Origin: Actinostola sp. cb2023
Taxonomy: Eukaryota; Cnidaria; Anthozoa; Actiniaria; Actinostolidae
DNA: 64,000 nucleotides
Assembly (NCBI GenBank): GCA_033675265.1
Contig: JAUJYZ010000540.1
Coordinates: 62,001 to 126,000, forward strand
Direction of reading: 5' to 3'
Part shown: positions 1 through 10,923 of the stretch, one piece after another
Numbering within the stretch: position 1 is the stretch's first letter
Layout: each line of letters opens with the position of its first letter
Translations under genes and position numbers: made by a program
Notes under the pieces: generated by a model
Seen by the model: only the letters and a program-made list of their open reading frames with translations
Database searches by the model: none
Told to the model about the DNA's origin: nothing

Positions 1-122
1 TGCATTATATCTCAACTATACCGGTATCAGCTCTATCTGAAAGAAATTCAAATCAAACAGACAGTGACACTAATTCAAGTAAATGTCCTGAAAATAATTG
101 CAAAAGAAAGTCCAATGCTAAC

Positions 123-3100
123 ATGTCAGAATGCCAAAAGGAACAAATGACAAATGTTGAAATTGAAAAGCCTTGCAATAGTAGCGAATGTACACAGGAA
201 AACAGAATACCAAGCAAAAGTAAAAAGAGCAAAGAGGAAAAAGCTAAATATATGAGACAATATAGAGCTGCTAAAGCATCAATTGAAGAAAAAGCAGAAC
301 ATAATACATACATGAAAAACTATAGAGCATCTAAGGCATCTGTCGAAGAAAAGGCAGAACATAATACATACATGAAAAACTATAGAGCATCTAAGGCATC
401 TGTCGAAGAAAAGGCAGAACATAATACATACATGAAAAACTATAGAGCATCTAAGGCATCTGTCGAAGAAAAGGCAGAACATAATACATACATGAAAAAC
501 TATAGAGCATCTAAGGCATCTGTCGAAGAAAAGGCAGAACATAATACATACATGAAAAACTATAGAGCATCTAAAACATCTGTAGAAGATAAGGCTAAAC
601 ATAATGCATACAAGAAAAACTATAGAGCATCTAAGACATCTGCAGAGGAAAAGGCCAAAAATAATGCATATCTGAAAAGTCATAGAGCAAAGCCCAAAAG
701 TAATATCCAATTTTGGATTTCAAAGTTTCACGATACAGTATCTTCAGGTCCGCTGTACATTTGTACTTCCTGTGATCAGTTATGGTATAAACATAGTGTA
801 GTTAATGCTGATAGACTTAGAAAGTCTAACCCTGACATTGACAAGTATCTCTGTAATAAGACAAGTGTTGATAACATTGAATGGGTTTGTAAAACATGCT
901 ATAATCACTTGGTTAAAAACAGAGTTCCACCATGTGCTATAGTAAATGGTATGGTATTCCCACAAAAACCAGCATTCTTTGATCTCAATGAATTAGAGTG
1001 TAGATTGCTAGCTCCAAGAATTGCTTTTCTAAAATTAATGCAAGCTCCAAGGGGAAGGCAACTAAAAATTCATGGCAATATTGTCAATGTACCTGCAGAT
1101 GTAACTAATACGGTGAGCATGTTACCACGGTTACCCAATGAGGCTGGTACAATCAAAGTGAATTTAAAAAGAAAGTTGCAGTACAAGAGTTCTGCAATGT
1201 CATTAAATGTGAGACCTCATAAAGTTATTGAAGCTGCACAATGGTTCATGAGTAATAGTAGTCTTTATAAAGATGAAGGTATTGTGTTGAACCAAGACTG
1301 GATTATTAATTATAATGAACAAATTTCACAACATGAAAGTAACAATGTATCTGATCAAGAATCAGTCATAGATGAACAACGTCCTAACAATGAAGACGGC
1401 CAAAAACCAGATAATGACGATGACTGGAGTGAAGTTGAAGCAGAAATCCCTGCAGGTGTTACTGACACTATGCTTACGCCAACTGACTTTTTAGAAGACA
1501 ATGAACGGCAAAGTATTCTCAATGTTGCACCAGCTGAGGGCAATAGACCATTGAGTGTATTCAGAGATAAATATTCTGAAGAATTAGCATATCCTGGAAT
1601 ATTTCTTGGTCAGAAAAGACCAGAAATTAAAGAACGCATGGTTAAAGTCCACTATAGTGATATTTGTAAATCTGAACTCAGAAGATCAGATAGAAGAGCA
1701 GCTATGTGTGTTGAAAATATATTCTATAAAACCAAAAAGCTGCAAATGAAAATCCTTTTAGGGAAATCACAAATTGCACTAAGAAAATGCAAGGGAAATA
1801 GCAGAACCCTAAATGCAGGGCAGTTAAAACAACAAGGAACATTAGACAGCTTAATCCGCCATGATGAGGGATTTAAATTCCTTAGAGCATTAAGAGGATC
1901 ACCTCCATACTTTGAAAAAGCAAAGAAAGACCTATTTGCAATGATAAGACAGTTAGGTCCAGCTTCACTATTTTGTAGTTTCTCAGCAGCAGAAACACAA
2001 TGGATACATCTATTAAGAATACTTGGTCAACTTGTTGATCATAAGCAATATACTGATGATGAACTAGACAACTTAAACTGGGAAGAAAAGTGTAGATTGA
2101 TCCAAAGTGATCCTGTAACTTGTGCTAGACATTTTGACTATCAAGTTAGTCAGTTTCTCAGTAACTTTCTCTTAAGTGAAGCTGCACCGCTAGGAAAGAT
2201 TGCTGACTGGTTTTACAGAGTAGAATACCAACAAAGGGGTTCGCCTCATATTCACATGCTGATATGGCTCGAAGATGCACCACAATTTAAAATAGACAGT
2301 GATGCAGATGTGACATCATATATCGATAAGATAATTACTTGTCAAAAACCAATAGACAACCCTGAACTACTTAAGCTAGTCAATAGACAAATACACAGAC
2401 ATTCTCATACTTGTCGCAAGAATACAAAAAGGGAGTGTCGATTCAATTATCCACAGCCTCCCATGAGACAAACAGAAATATTGTATCCTCTAGACACTGA
2501 TATGCCTCAAAGTGAAATAAAAATGCACAAAGATGCATGGAAATCAATCAAAAAGCATCTAGATGATTTGATAGAAGGTGAAGATATTTCCTTTGATCAG
2601 TTACTGCTTGATCTGAATGTCACAGAAGAGAACTATTTACTGGCTATAAGTTCATCTCTTAACACACCTACAGTGTTTTTAAAACGAAATCCAAATGAAT
2701 TGAGGATAAATAATTACAATCCTGCTTGTCTTAGTGCATGGAGAGCCAATATGGACATCCAGTTTGTATTAGATGTGTATGCATGTGCTGTATACATAGT
2801 CAATTATATCTCTAAGGCTCAAAAAGGAATGAGTGAACTTTTAAGAGAAGCTTGTAATGAAGCAAGGAAAGGAAATGCTGGTATAAAACAGCAAGTGAGA
2901 GACATTGGCAGTAAATTTTTGAATAACGTTGAAATAAGTGCTCAAGAAGCTGTGTACATTGTTTTACAACTTCCAATGAGAAAAGCATCTCGACAAGTTA
3001 TATTTATAAACACTTCGCCTCCTGAAGAGAGAGTCGAGCTTTTAAAGCCAATCAGTGATATTAAAGATATGGAAGATGATTGTGAAGAAATCTACACTAG

Positions 3101-4718
3101 TGGTTTATTAAAAAGATATTGTAAGCGTCCAGCAAAACTTGAACACTTGACACTTGCAGACTGGGCTGCATGGTATGATTCATGTGGGACACCATATGTA
3201 AAACAATCAAATGAATTAGATACTGATAATCTCCCATATGAGACATCTATAGATGATGATCGAAATGATGATGATGATGATAATCTTTGTATCAAAGAGC
3301 CTTCTAGTAAGACTAAGAAAAGAACTAAAGCTAGAGTAATAAGAAGTGTTTGGTTCAATAAGGAAGCTGAACCTGAGAAGCACTACCGTGAGCTGATTAT
3401 GCTTTTCACTCCATGGAGAAATGAAGAAACCGATTTAATTGGTTTCTGCTCCTCATATCAAGAACGCTGTATACTACTATCCAATATGATCAATGAACAA
3501 ATGAAACAATATGCTGTCTGTAATGAAGACTTTAATGAAATACAACACGAAATGAATAGATTGGAGGAAACATATGACTCTATAGCACCTGGTACTCAGA
3601 GTGTTGAACACCAAGACCAGGCTGAAGGTAATACAGATTTACATCCTGATTTCAATGAGAACTACAACCTATCAGATGACATTGGCATTCCTTCAGTTGA
3701 TTCAAACACTGAGCCATTAATATTGAATGAATTACAAGATGATGAATATAGACACATGGTGCAAATGTTGAATAAAGAACAAAAGGAATTCTTCTATCAT
3801 GTACTACATCTAATAAAAACATCTGATGAACCATTCTATTGTTTCCTTAGTGGAGGAGCAGGTGTGGGTAAATCACACCTTACAAAAGCACTCTATCAGG
3901 CAGCCTTAAAGTATTATAACACTAGAGCTGGTATGAACTTTAGTGAGATTAAGGTGTTAATGCTAGCCCCTACTGGTAAAGCAGCATATAATATTAAAGG
4001 TAATACAATACATAGTGGTCTTGCAATACCTGCATGTCAGTCATTAAGGAACTACAAACGCCTTGATTCAAGTAGACTGAATACATTAAGATGTCAGCTT
4101 GGTGGAGTCAAACTGATATTCATAGATGAGATATCCATGGTTGGTAACACTATGTTTAATGTACAAATCAACAATAGACTCAAAGATATCAAAGGTAGTT
4201 CACTACCATTTGGTGGTGTTAGTATTATTGCTATTGGTGATTTATTCCAACTGCAACCAGTCTTTGATGGTTATATATTTAAAGATATGGGCACCTCTGA
4301 TTATAGTATTCTTGCTCCCAATATGTGGCAAGAACATTTCAAAATGTTTGAACTGCATGAAATAATGAGACAAAGAGAAAGCAAACACTTTGCTGAGATG
4401 TTAAACAGGTTAAGAGAAGGGAAGCATACTACTGAAGATATATTGAAATTCAAAGAACGAATAATAGAACCCAACAGTTGTCTCTATCCCAAAGATGTTC
4501 CTCACTTGTTTATACAGAATGCAAAGGTCAATGATTTTAATGATAGAGCTCACCGTGCTATGTCAGGTATTAAGTATAGTATTAAAGCACATGACAGTGT
4601 CATAGGTGCTGAGTCTCAAGAACTAAGGGATAAAATCATAAAGCAAATACCTAGTGATCCTAGGAAAAACCAAACAGTTGCATTCAATGCTAAATATTGC
4701 CGTTGGAGAGAGAACTGA
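123..4718 (+). CDS. Helentron Rep/helicase protein, main part
   Basis: A 1531-residue reading frame. Residues about 40-180 are a tandem 20-residue basic/acidic repeat. Residues about 205-330 hold a CxxC...CxxC zinc-ribbon-like module followed by the conserved block that precedes Rep in many Helitrons (DUF6570-like). Residues about 480-740 match the Helitron-like N domain, with the HUH metal motif HIH at 709-711 in GSPHIHMLIW. Candidate catalytic tyrosines are Y891 and Y895 in YIVNY. The PIF1 helicase begins near 1200, with Walker A GGAGVGKS at 1244-1251 and Walker B FIDEIS around D1335. The frame ends in a stop before helicase motifs V-VI, which continue in the next segment. It would initiate rolling-circle transposition by nicking and unwinding DNA. 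The ATG at 123 is the first in-frame ATG, but the frame is open upstream. Confidence 0.85.
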   Translation: MSECQKEQMTNVEIEKPCNSSECTQENRIPSKSKKSKEEKAKYMRQYRAAKASIEEKAEHNTYMKNYRASKASVEEKAEHNTYMKNYRASKASVEEKAEHNTYMKNYRASKASVEEKAEHNTYMKNYRASKASVEEKAEHNTYMKNYRASKTSVEDKAKHNAYKKNYRASKTSAEEKAKNNAYLKSHRAKPKSNIQFWISKFHDTVSSGPLYICTSCDQLWYKHSVVNADRLRKSNPDIDKYLCNKTSVDNIEWVCKTCYNHLVKNRVPPCAIVNGMVFPQKPAFFDLNELECRLLAPRIAFLKLMQAPRGRQLKIHGNIVNVPADVTNTVSMLPRLPNEAGTIKVNLKRKLQYKSSAMSLNVRPHKVIEAAQWFMSNSSLYKDEGIVLNQDWIINYNEQISQHESNNVSDQESVIDEQRPNNEDGQKPDNDDDWSEVEAEIPAGVTDTMLTPTDFLEDNERQSILNVAPAEGNRPLSVFRDKYSEELAYPGIFLGQKRPEIKERMVKVHYSDICKSELRRSDRRAAMCVENIFYKTKKLQMKILLGKSQIALRKCKGNSRTLNAGQLKQQGTLDSLIRHDEGFKFLRALRGSPPYFEKAKKDLFAMIRQLGPASLFCSFSAAETQWIHLLRILGQLVDHKQYTDDELDNLNWEEKCRLIQSDPVTCARHFDYQVSQFLSNFLLSEAAPLGKIADWFYRVEYQQRGSPHIHMLIWLEDAPQFKIDSDADVTSYIDKIITCQKPIDNPELLKLVNRQIHRHSHTCRKNTKRECRFNYPQPPMRQTEILYPLDTDMPQSEIKMHKDAWKSIKKHLDDLIEGEDISFDQLLLDLNVTEENYLLAISSSLNTPTVFLKRNPNELRINNYNPACLSAWRANMDIQFVLDVYACAVYIVNYISKAQKGMSELLREACNEARKGNAGIKQQVRDIGSKFLNNVEISAQEAVYIVLQLPMRKASRQVIFINTSPPEERVELLKPISDIKDMEDDCEEIYTSGLLKRYCKRPAKLEHLTLADWAAWYDSCGTPYVKQSNELDTDNLPYETSIDDDRNDDDDDNLCIKEPSSKTKKRTKARVIRSVWFNKEAEPEKHYRELIMLFTPWRNEETDLIGFCSSYQERCILLSNMINEQMKQYAVCNEDFNEIQHEMNRLEETYDSIAPGTQSVEHQDQAEGNTDLHPDFNENYNLSDDIGIPSVDSNTEPLILNELQDDEYRHMVQMLNKEQKEFFYHVLHLIKTSDEPFYCFLSGGAGVGKSHLTKALYQAALKYYNTRAGMNFSEIKVLMLAPTGKAAYNIKGNTIHSGLAIPACQSLRNYKRLDSSRLNTLRCQLGGVKLIFIDEISMVGNTMFNVQINNRLKDIKGSSLPFGGVSIIAIGDLFQLQPVFDGYIFKDMGTSDYSILAPNMWQEHFKMFELHEIMRQRESKHFAEMLNRLREGKHTTEDILKFKERIIEPNSCLYPKDVPHLFIQNAKVNDFNDRAHRAMSGIKYSIKAHDSVIGAESQELRDKIIKQIPSDPRKNQTVAFNAKYCRWREN
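241..690 (+). repeat. 60-bp coding tandem repeat in Helentron N-terminus
   Basis: Four consecutive identical 60-bp units (301-540) encode a 20-residue period containing NYRASKASVEEKAEHNTYMK. Diverged units flank them at 241-300 and 541-660. The unit length is a multiple of three, so copy-number change keeps the frame. The repeat is rich in K, R and E and may form a charged helix; its function is unknown. Confidence 0.9.
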
Positions 4719-4745
4719 AATCTCTCTTAACACAAGAACAGAGAT
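4680..4745 (+). other. Compensated frame disruption in Helentron helicase
   Basis: Between about 4682 and 4740 the helicase similarity (the region around LNIAVGERTEIS) lies in a different phase, while both flanks share one phase. The simplest reading is one extra base near 4680-4686 and a two-base AT insertion near 4738-4742. Together they leave two stops (4716, 4728) but restore phase afterwards. This could be real decay or an indel error. Confidence 0.7.
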
Positions 4746-4751
4746 GATGGT

Positions 4752-5900
4752 ATGACAAATGGTGCTGGTAATGTGATTAAACACATACAAGTACATCAGA
4801 CAGACAGACCGTCTGGTATAATATGGGTCCAATTTGACCATGCTGATGTTGGTGAGAAAACCAGACATGATAATAGACAGTTGTATGTCCAAGGTATTGA
4901 ACCTACATGGACACCTATCAAACCAATAACCACACAGTTTGCAGTCGGTAGAAATAGAACAGTACAAGTTGTAAGAAAGCAGTTTCCACTACGACCTGCT
5001 GCTGCTAAAACCATTCACAGATCTCAAGGTGATACTGAGACTAGAGTTGTTGTTAACTTTGATACTAGAAGAGCAATACCTCATATACACTATGTAGGAC
5101 TAAGCAGAGTAACAACTATAGAAGGTTTATATATAACTGAGTTATGTGAGAACAAAATAGCTGTTAGTAATGATGTACACCAAGAAATGAACCGTCTAAG
5201 AACTGAAGGCAAACTTAGTCTTTGCTTATCACCTGTCTACAGAGCTGAAGAAATACCTTTTAAACTGTGTTTTTTAAATACACGTTCTTTGCATAAACAC
5301 ATTGAAGATGTACGTAGAGACTTGAATTATTCAAGCACTGATGTCAGTATATTCTCTGAAACAAGATTCAGTCACTCAGACAGTGATGATATGTATAGTA
5401 TTGATGGATATAGTTTATTTAGAAATGATGGTACATCAACTGGTAATGTAAGGCCCTTTGGAGGTACAGCAGTGTATAGTCGTACTGACTATTATCATGG
5501 CTATCCTTACTGCCGTAATACTAATGGGATTGAGATCACTGTCATGAGATTCTTGAATCTTCCTCATGTTACAATCATAGGAGTATATCGCTCACCTAGA
5601 GTACCACTGAGACAGCTATGTGTAGCATTAAGTGACATTTTGGACCAACCATCATCACGTGACAATATCTTTATTGGTGACTTCAATGTCAACTGGTTTA
5701 ATGAAACAGAAAGAGCAGGTCTTTATAATCTCTTTGTAAGCCATAACTACAGACAACTAGTATCTAACTATACTACTGATAGCAAGACTTGTATTGATCA
5801 TATATATACTAATCTACGAGAAGCACAAATAAAGATGCTTATTTTAGAAACATACTTCACTGATCACAAAGGTATTTGCACCTTGGTAAACTGTTTTTAG
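4752..5900 (+). CDS. Helentron helicase C-terminus plus endonuclease domain
   Basis: This 382-residue segment is in the same phase as the upstream frame, separated by in-frame stops at 4716 and 4728. Residues 1-155 finish the PIF1 helicase: motif VI TIHRSQGDT at 87-95 and VGLSRV at 115-120. Residues about 170-380 are an endonuclease/exonuclease/phosphatase fold like that of LINE apurinic endonucleases: LNTRSL (175-180), catalytic-type E203 in SETRF, GDFN (309-312), CIDHIYTN (347-354) and a final DH (371-372). Fusion of this nuclease to the helicase is a Helentron hallmark. The internal ATG is probably not a real start; the natural product is one long protein interrupted by the frame disruption upstream. 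Confidence 0.85.
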   Translation: MTNGAGNVIKHIQVHQTDRPSGIIWVQFDHADVGEKTRHDNRQLYVQGIEPTWTPIKPITTQFAVGRNRTVQVVRKQFPLRPAAAKTIHRSQGDTETRVVVNFDTRRAIPHIHYVGLSRVTTIEGLYITELCENKIAVSNDVHQEMNRLRTEGKLSLCLSPVYRAEEIPFKLCFLNTRSLHKHIEDVRRDLNYSSTDVSIFSETRFSHSDSDDMYSIDGYSLFRNDGTSTGNVRPFGGTAVYSRTDYYHGYPYCRNTNGIEITVMRFLNLPHVTIIGVYRSPRVPLRQLCVALSDILDQPSSRDNIFIGDFNVNWFNETERAGLYNLFVSHNYRQLVSNYTTDSKTCIDHIYTNLREAQIKMLILETYFTDHKGICTLVNCF

Positions 5901-8019
5901 ACAAATTCATCAGGCAAAACAAAACTTATTGAAATCATTTGTGGTATAAATACATTATATGTCATGCCAGTACTTAAATACTTAAGTACTCCAGTAGGGT
6001 AATGCCTATAATGACTGCATATAATATTATAGGAACATACCTTTCATTTTGTCCTACACAGTTAACATCATGACTATATACACTAAAACAACATTCTGAA
6101 GCTTCCCCATGATCTACTAATAATGGTAAGTATGTCCATCTGACAAACACTGAAACAACTATCACATCCCACATACATTCACCATGTCTCATATTTAGTT
6201 ATTAATTATTCAACAATTTAATTAACATTTTCTTTCCTACAGATTTAACAATCACAGGATACATACATTGTACACCTGCTCTCTGAAGTAAAGATATAAA
6301 CAAAGAAAAGAAAAGCTATTTTGACATTGACAAACTGCACCTGACACTTCCCAGCAAGGTATTATGCTATTCTCCTAAACTGAGAAAAGATCTAAAAGAT
6401 CTTGAAACAAGACATACAGCTGTGCAGATACAACATGGAAACCTAATTACCAAACAAAGGAAATTATTGCAAATACAATGGACTATACAATTACCAAACA
6501 AAGGAAATTAATGCAAATACAATGGACTACATAAAGCAAATTCAAGTCAATTCAACTTGACTTCAACTATGAACCAAAGTTCAGTGACTACACAAGTTAT
6601 GTGATGTTTCATCCCTGCTTATTTATGATGTCAGAGTGAAAGTCATAAGCATATCAGAGGAAAAACAAAATAATAGTCCATGGATAACCTTGCTTCGAAG
6701 GTGACGGCATTATTATTACTGATGGAAGTGCACAAGAAAAACTACAAATTTCGGAAAATGACACCAGAGGAAAGGTCATATATACCATACTCAGAACTCA
6801 GCAACAATAACAAATAAAGTATTATTATATTATTATTATTATTATTATTATAACACAAATTGAAGACCTTGATATGTTTACTGAAGAGATGAAAGATTGC
6901 ATAATTGAGGAGAAAGTGATTGGTATTTCACTGATCTCTACATGGTCTTCTTTGCAATCCAAACATTGAATTAAAATCAAATGATGAAGATGAGGTGATG
7001 ACATGAAAGTATATACCAGTACATGAATATGTGACGAACAATGAATTAATGTAGCCCTTGGGGAGTAGTATCCTTTTATACCAGAACTCTGTCTTTAACC
7101 TAGTAAAGCTTTCAATTATAACAATCAAGCTGTACACAAATTTAGTTAGAAAGTTAGTTTCAGTTGCAATAAAGTTTGATGTGTTTGTGTTTTAGCACAA
7201 TACATGTAGTTCATTTATTTCATGCACTGTAGTCGTGTCAATGCCTAGTTAACCAGGATTGACAAAAACTTAAATCACTTTGAAGACCTTGTTAGATGAT
7301 ATTGGATTGGTAGTTTGTTTGAACTCTGAATTCGATCCAACATCCAACATGGTTGCCTGGGGGATGCTCATTTCTACCTCTACCGGAAATGTTTAAAATG
7401 AGCATGACATGTTTAGCCCCTAAAAGATACTAATATGCATGGTTTTCACCGACATCCTAAAGGATACCAAACTTATAGTGAGATTGTAGTTCACATACAT
7501 ACATTTTGTTGAAGTTCCTTTCAGCAAGGCTTTTCAGCCACAAATATAAATCTGGTTTTCAGAATCACATCTCAGTACACTTTACAACTTTTAAGTCAGA
7601 CCACTGTGCAAGAGACCATTTTTATTAACAAAGTAGCCACATGCAGTCCTAGACTGCCTATTTTTAAAACAATCTCACAGGGGTAATAGGCACTTTAATC
7701 AGTGAGAATCGCATTGTATTTACATTTGATCATGTAATCCAATTCTATACGCCATCATTACTTTTTTAGACATTTTCAATTTTTAGATTTATTTTACAGG
7801 TCTAATTATAGTTTATGTTATATATATATTATATGGGCCTAGATGTAAATTACTTTGTAATTCTAGTTTGCCCAATCCTTCATGAACTGTTATTGAGTAC
7901 AGTATTTGACATCCCGTGCATCGAGGACGGAATGGACGACGACGCTATCTGAGAACCAACCAGCTCTGATTACGAATTTCAATAACTTCTAGTGATCTTG
8001 TTGCAATCCAGGAAATGAG
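5901..8019. other. Non-coding stretch downstream of the Helentron
   Basis: No gene was recognised. It holds a two-copy local duplication (about 6440-6530, sharing ACCAAACAAAGGAAATTA) and an ATT microsatellite at about 6821-6852. The 3' end of the Helentron should lie somewhere here, but no clear terminal hairpin was assigned. Confidence 0.5.
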
Positions 8020-8180
8020 GCCGCATCTACACGAGTAAGTTTTCCTTGACAAGGAAAAATGGACAATTTTTTGTCATCTACACGAGCAAGTTTTCCTTGA
8101 CAAGGAAAAATTGGCGATGTTTTTGTCGCTACACGAGCAAGTCTTCCTTGTCAAGGAAAATTTGCTCGTGTAGATTCGGC
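8020..8180. mobile_element. Palindromic MITE, family GCCGCATCTACACGAG
   Basis: The ends are inverted: GCCGCATCTACACGAG at the left and CTCGTGTAGATTCGGC at the right. The interior repeats the palindromic core TTTTCCTTGACAAGGAAAA three times. A second copy lies at 33,760-33,920. There is no coding capacity. Confidence 0.75.
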
Positions 8181-9053
8181 TTGAGAGTCGAGTTGGTCTT
8201 AGCCTGCGTTTCATCCGAACATCTTAAAGAGACAGCCAGTTAAATACCACACAAACCACAGGTAGCCCAAGCTCACCATTTGAAGCTTTATATAGATATT
8301 TTCTAAAAATCGAAAAAACAGAGGGTAAAATTCAAAGCGGAGGACCGCTGACCGTCTGTAAATCAGGCTAGGCGCACTGCAGCAAAAATCACTAACAAAT
8401 ATAAACAAACAAAACAAACAAACAAAACGCGTGCATTAGTAATGTAGGCTCAGTTTCCAGCCGCCGGGGTTTCGTGCGCCCGCGATAGTCTACGAGTACT
8501 GTCGCGCGTACGTAAAAAAATCCGGACATATCTAATCTTATTATTATTATTATTATCTATATATATCTGCGCGTGCACTGGCCGCTCGTACTAATTCTCA
8601 TCTCATATCAGTAAGGGTTCTTTATCCTTATCAGAAATTACAAGCATCCGAATCGTTTCCGTCCAAGTGACTGCTTACAAACTATAAACCTAAAAATATG
8701 CATTATGAAAATGTTACTTAATTAATTAGTGAAAAGCACTTTAGAGTGATCTAGGCATCCTCATTAAAGATTATTATTAGTATTATTATTATTAGTATTA
8801 TTATTAGTATTAAGCTCTGTAAAATCTGATTTTTACTGACACTTCACAAGTGTTCTGACTTGTTATTTCTAAATCTTACTCTTATTTCGTTTGTGAGTTG
8901 AACTTTGCATATTTTGCAAGATACCGAAATGACCTAAATATATGGCAATTTGTTGTGACTGTCTAGATGAAACCTATTTAGGGGGAAGATTCTAAATAAA
9001 TTAAGCAAAGGTCACATTTTTTTGTGACATTTACAACAACCTGTGTATTCTTA
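8181..9053. repeat. Non-coding spacer with ATT microsatellites
   Basis: No gene was seen. Short (ATT)n runs occur at about 8539-8556 and 8769-8812, and a few GC-rich bases lie around 8455-8515. Confidence 0.5.
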
Positions 9054-9225
9054 TAGAGTCGTTTTCGTATGAGTGGGAAACCTACGGTACGGAGTTACGG
9101 TCACGGTACGGAATCGAACACATTGTATTCAACCAATCACAGCGCGCAAAATCATTTCACAACCAATCAGACTGCTTGGATACCGCACGATAAGTGAAAA
9201 GAGACTAAAAAGAGACTAAAAAGAG
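9054..9225. mobile_element. MITE, family TAGAGTCGTTTTCGTATGAG, right-truncated copy
   Basis: It shares its first 150 or so bases with the complete copy at 9276-9491, including the CCAATCACAGCGCGCAA segment. It lacks the right terminal inverted repeat. Confidence 0.7.
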
Positions 9226-9275
9226 TCTCTGTCAGGTTGGCTTTTACTTCAATTTACTCTGGCGTACAGGCTGGG

Positions 9276-9491
9276 TAGAATCGTTTTCGTATGAGTGGGA
9301 AACCTACGGCATGGAGTTACGGTCACGGTACGGAATCGAACACATTGTATTCAACCAATCACAGCGCGCAAGTAGAAATCATTTCACAACCAATCAGAAT
9401 GCTTGGATACCGCACGATGATGGCGCGATACGGTCACCGCACGGCACGAACCGTACCGTAACTACTTCCCACTCATACGAAAACGACTCTA
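9276..9491. mobile_element. MITE, family TAGAGTCGTTTTCGTATGAG, complete copy
   Basis: The terminal inverted repeats are about 24 bp (left TCGTTTTCGTATGAGTGGGA, right its complement ending CGACTCTA). Ends with TA suggest a TA target site, as in Tc1/mariner-type elements. Non-coding. Confidence 0.75.
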
Positions 9492-10277
9492 TACGCCGTC
9501 GATATCGGTAAGGTACGTTGCGGGGGAAAAATATAATAATCAAATAATAATCAAATGCACATATAACTGTAAGTACCTTCTCCTTTACTGAGAAATGATT
9601 CTTATTAGATAAGTACGTGGGAATGTTTGCTAAAATATTTTTCCTCATGCCACTTGTAGTACTTGTCATAAGTAATGAATACAGGAAATGGGGAAATTTC
9701 ATCAAAGGGAAAAAAATATTTTTTAAATCTTTAAATTTGGCTTATTATAATCTCAATGAACGACAAATATTTAAAACCAGTGGAAAATTTAATTGTCAAA
9801 CAACTGATTTATTTAAAGAAGTTATAACACAGTTATTGTTTTTTTATCTTTTTAGTATATTTTACTTTTTTTAAATATATATATATATTTTAATAAATAT
9901 GGTATTAGTTGAACCGCATATTGTTATGGTCCGTAAATTCATTGATCATATGACCCGTGCGGCCCTGCTCGCGCGCTCTTTAAAATAAAACCATTGGGAA
10001 AACGTCACGTGGTAAGGGCCGGACGTGTTGACGTACCCGGTCCGGAAAAAGCCGACCGGCCCTGCTCGATTTTTGTTAGGAGATTTTTATGCTTTTTTTG
10101 CAGAAAAATTCATTTTTTAAATGTGAACAACAAAAGCGAACAATTTTTTTTTTTTTTAATAAAATTTTTTGATTGGTTCTTCTAGCGTAATCGCGCGTTT
10201 GTGTTCACTCTTCCTTGGCTGTGAATGATGTTTAGCACCATCCATATGAAATGGTCATATGATATGAGAGTTAGGTC
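9492..10277. other. Non-coding spacer
   Basis: AT-rich sequence with a TA run near 9876-9890. No gene or clear element was recognised. Short frames here have low-complexity translations. Confidence 0.4.
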
Positions 10278-10373
10278 GGGCCGGACGGGAAAATATTTGG
10301 CTCTCGATCATTCTGTACGTGCGCTCGGTCCGTACTTCCATGACCTCGAGCCAAATATTTTCCCGTCCGGCCC
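10278..10373. repeat. Short inverted-repeat element
   Basis: The arms are inverted (GGGCCGGACGGGAAAATATT at left, its complement ending GTCCGGCCC at right) around about 45 bp. It may be a small MITE or hairpin. Confidence 0.65.
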
Positions 10374-10505
10374 TCTCACTCATTCAATAAGTACATAATA
10401 TTTTCAAGCTGCCAATAAATAAAGTTTATTTGTTGTTTTGGACTAGTAGCATATTGACGTAGCCGGGTGATAAGCGATTGATCCGAATGGTGCCAGGCTA
10501 AGAGC

Positions 10506-10862
10506 CCGGGGGGCACTCCCGGAAATTTAGGATAGGAGTGTGCCCCCGGGATGTCGAAACCCTGACCCTGTTTAAGGATGAAGAATTGGAAAATTCATAC
10601 CCTTTCCAAGGATTTGTCACTGAAATATAGACCCAATTTAAGGAAAAAGTTAATAGTATTCCTTTGGAAATCGCTAATATCAGAAGTGCATACGCTGGCT
10701 GTTACGCTAACTGGCTAAGCGGATTTTTTAGTCAATATAAAAAAGTGTACCCAAATTAAAAATTGAATATTTTATTTTATGGTGAAAAAGCAAAATATGG
10801 TACCCCATTTAAGGATCTGGAGGTTCAAAAACCATACACTATTTGGAGGCACATATATGGGA

Positions 10863-10912
<50 letters not shown>

Positions 10913-10915
10913 GGG
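10506..10915. mobile_element. G/C-tract-terminated transposon with 8-bp target duplication
   Basis: It is bounded by exact 8-bp direct repeats CTAAGAGC (10498-10505 and 10916-10923). The left end is CCGGGGGGCACTCCC. The right end is its inverse, GGGAGTGCC, leading into a run of 45 C (10866-10910) and GGGGG. The interior has the phrase ACCCTGTTTAAGGA, shared with the element at 26,315. An 8-bp duplication is compatible with hAT or P-type integration; no transposase is encoded. Confidence 0.7.
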
Positions 10916-10923
10916 CTAAGAGC

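Larger units (their letters stand above)
1..5900 (+). mobile_element. Helentron-type rolling-circle transposon (5' end outside or near window start)
   Basis: The stretch codes for the protein set of an autonomous Helentron: an HUH-endonuclease Rep domain, a PIF1-family helicase and a C-terminal endonuclease/exonuclease/phosphatase domain. The Rep-helicase order is general to Helitrons; the added endonuclease is typical of Helentrons. The reading frame is open upstream of the first ATG to base 3, so the 5' end of the element, and perhaps of its protein, lies outside the window. The 3' terminus was not located; it should lie downstream of 5900. The coding region is otherwise intact apart from two stops near 4.72 kb, suggesting a relatively young insertion. 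Confidence 0.85.

Noticed and set aside
279..710. 143-residue minus-strand frame opposite the Helentron start
   Set aside because: It is the shadow of the 60-bp coding repeat; the plus-strand frame is much longer and carries the Rep/helicase domains.
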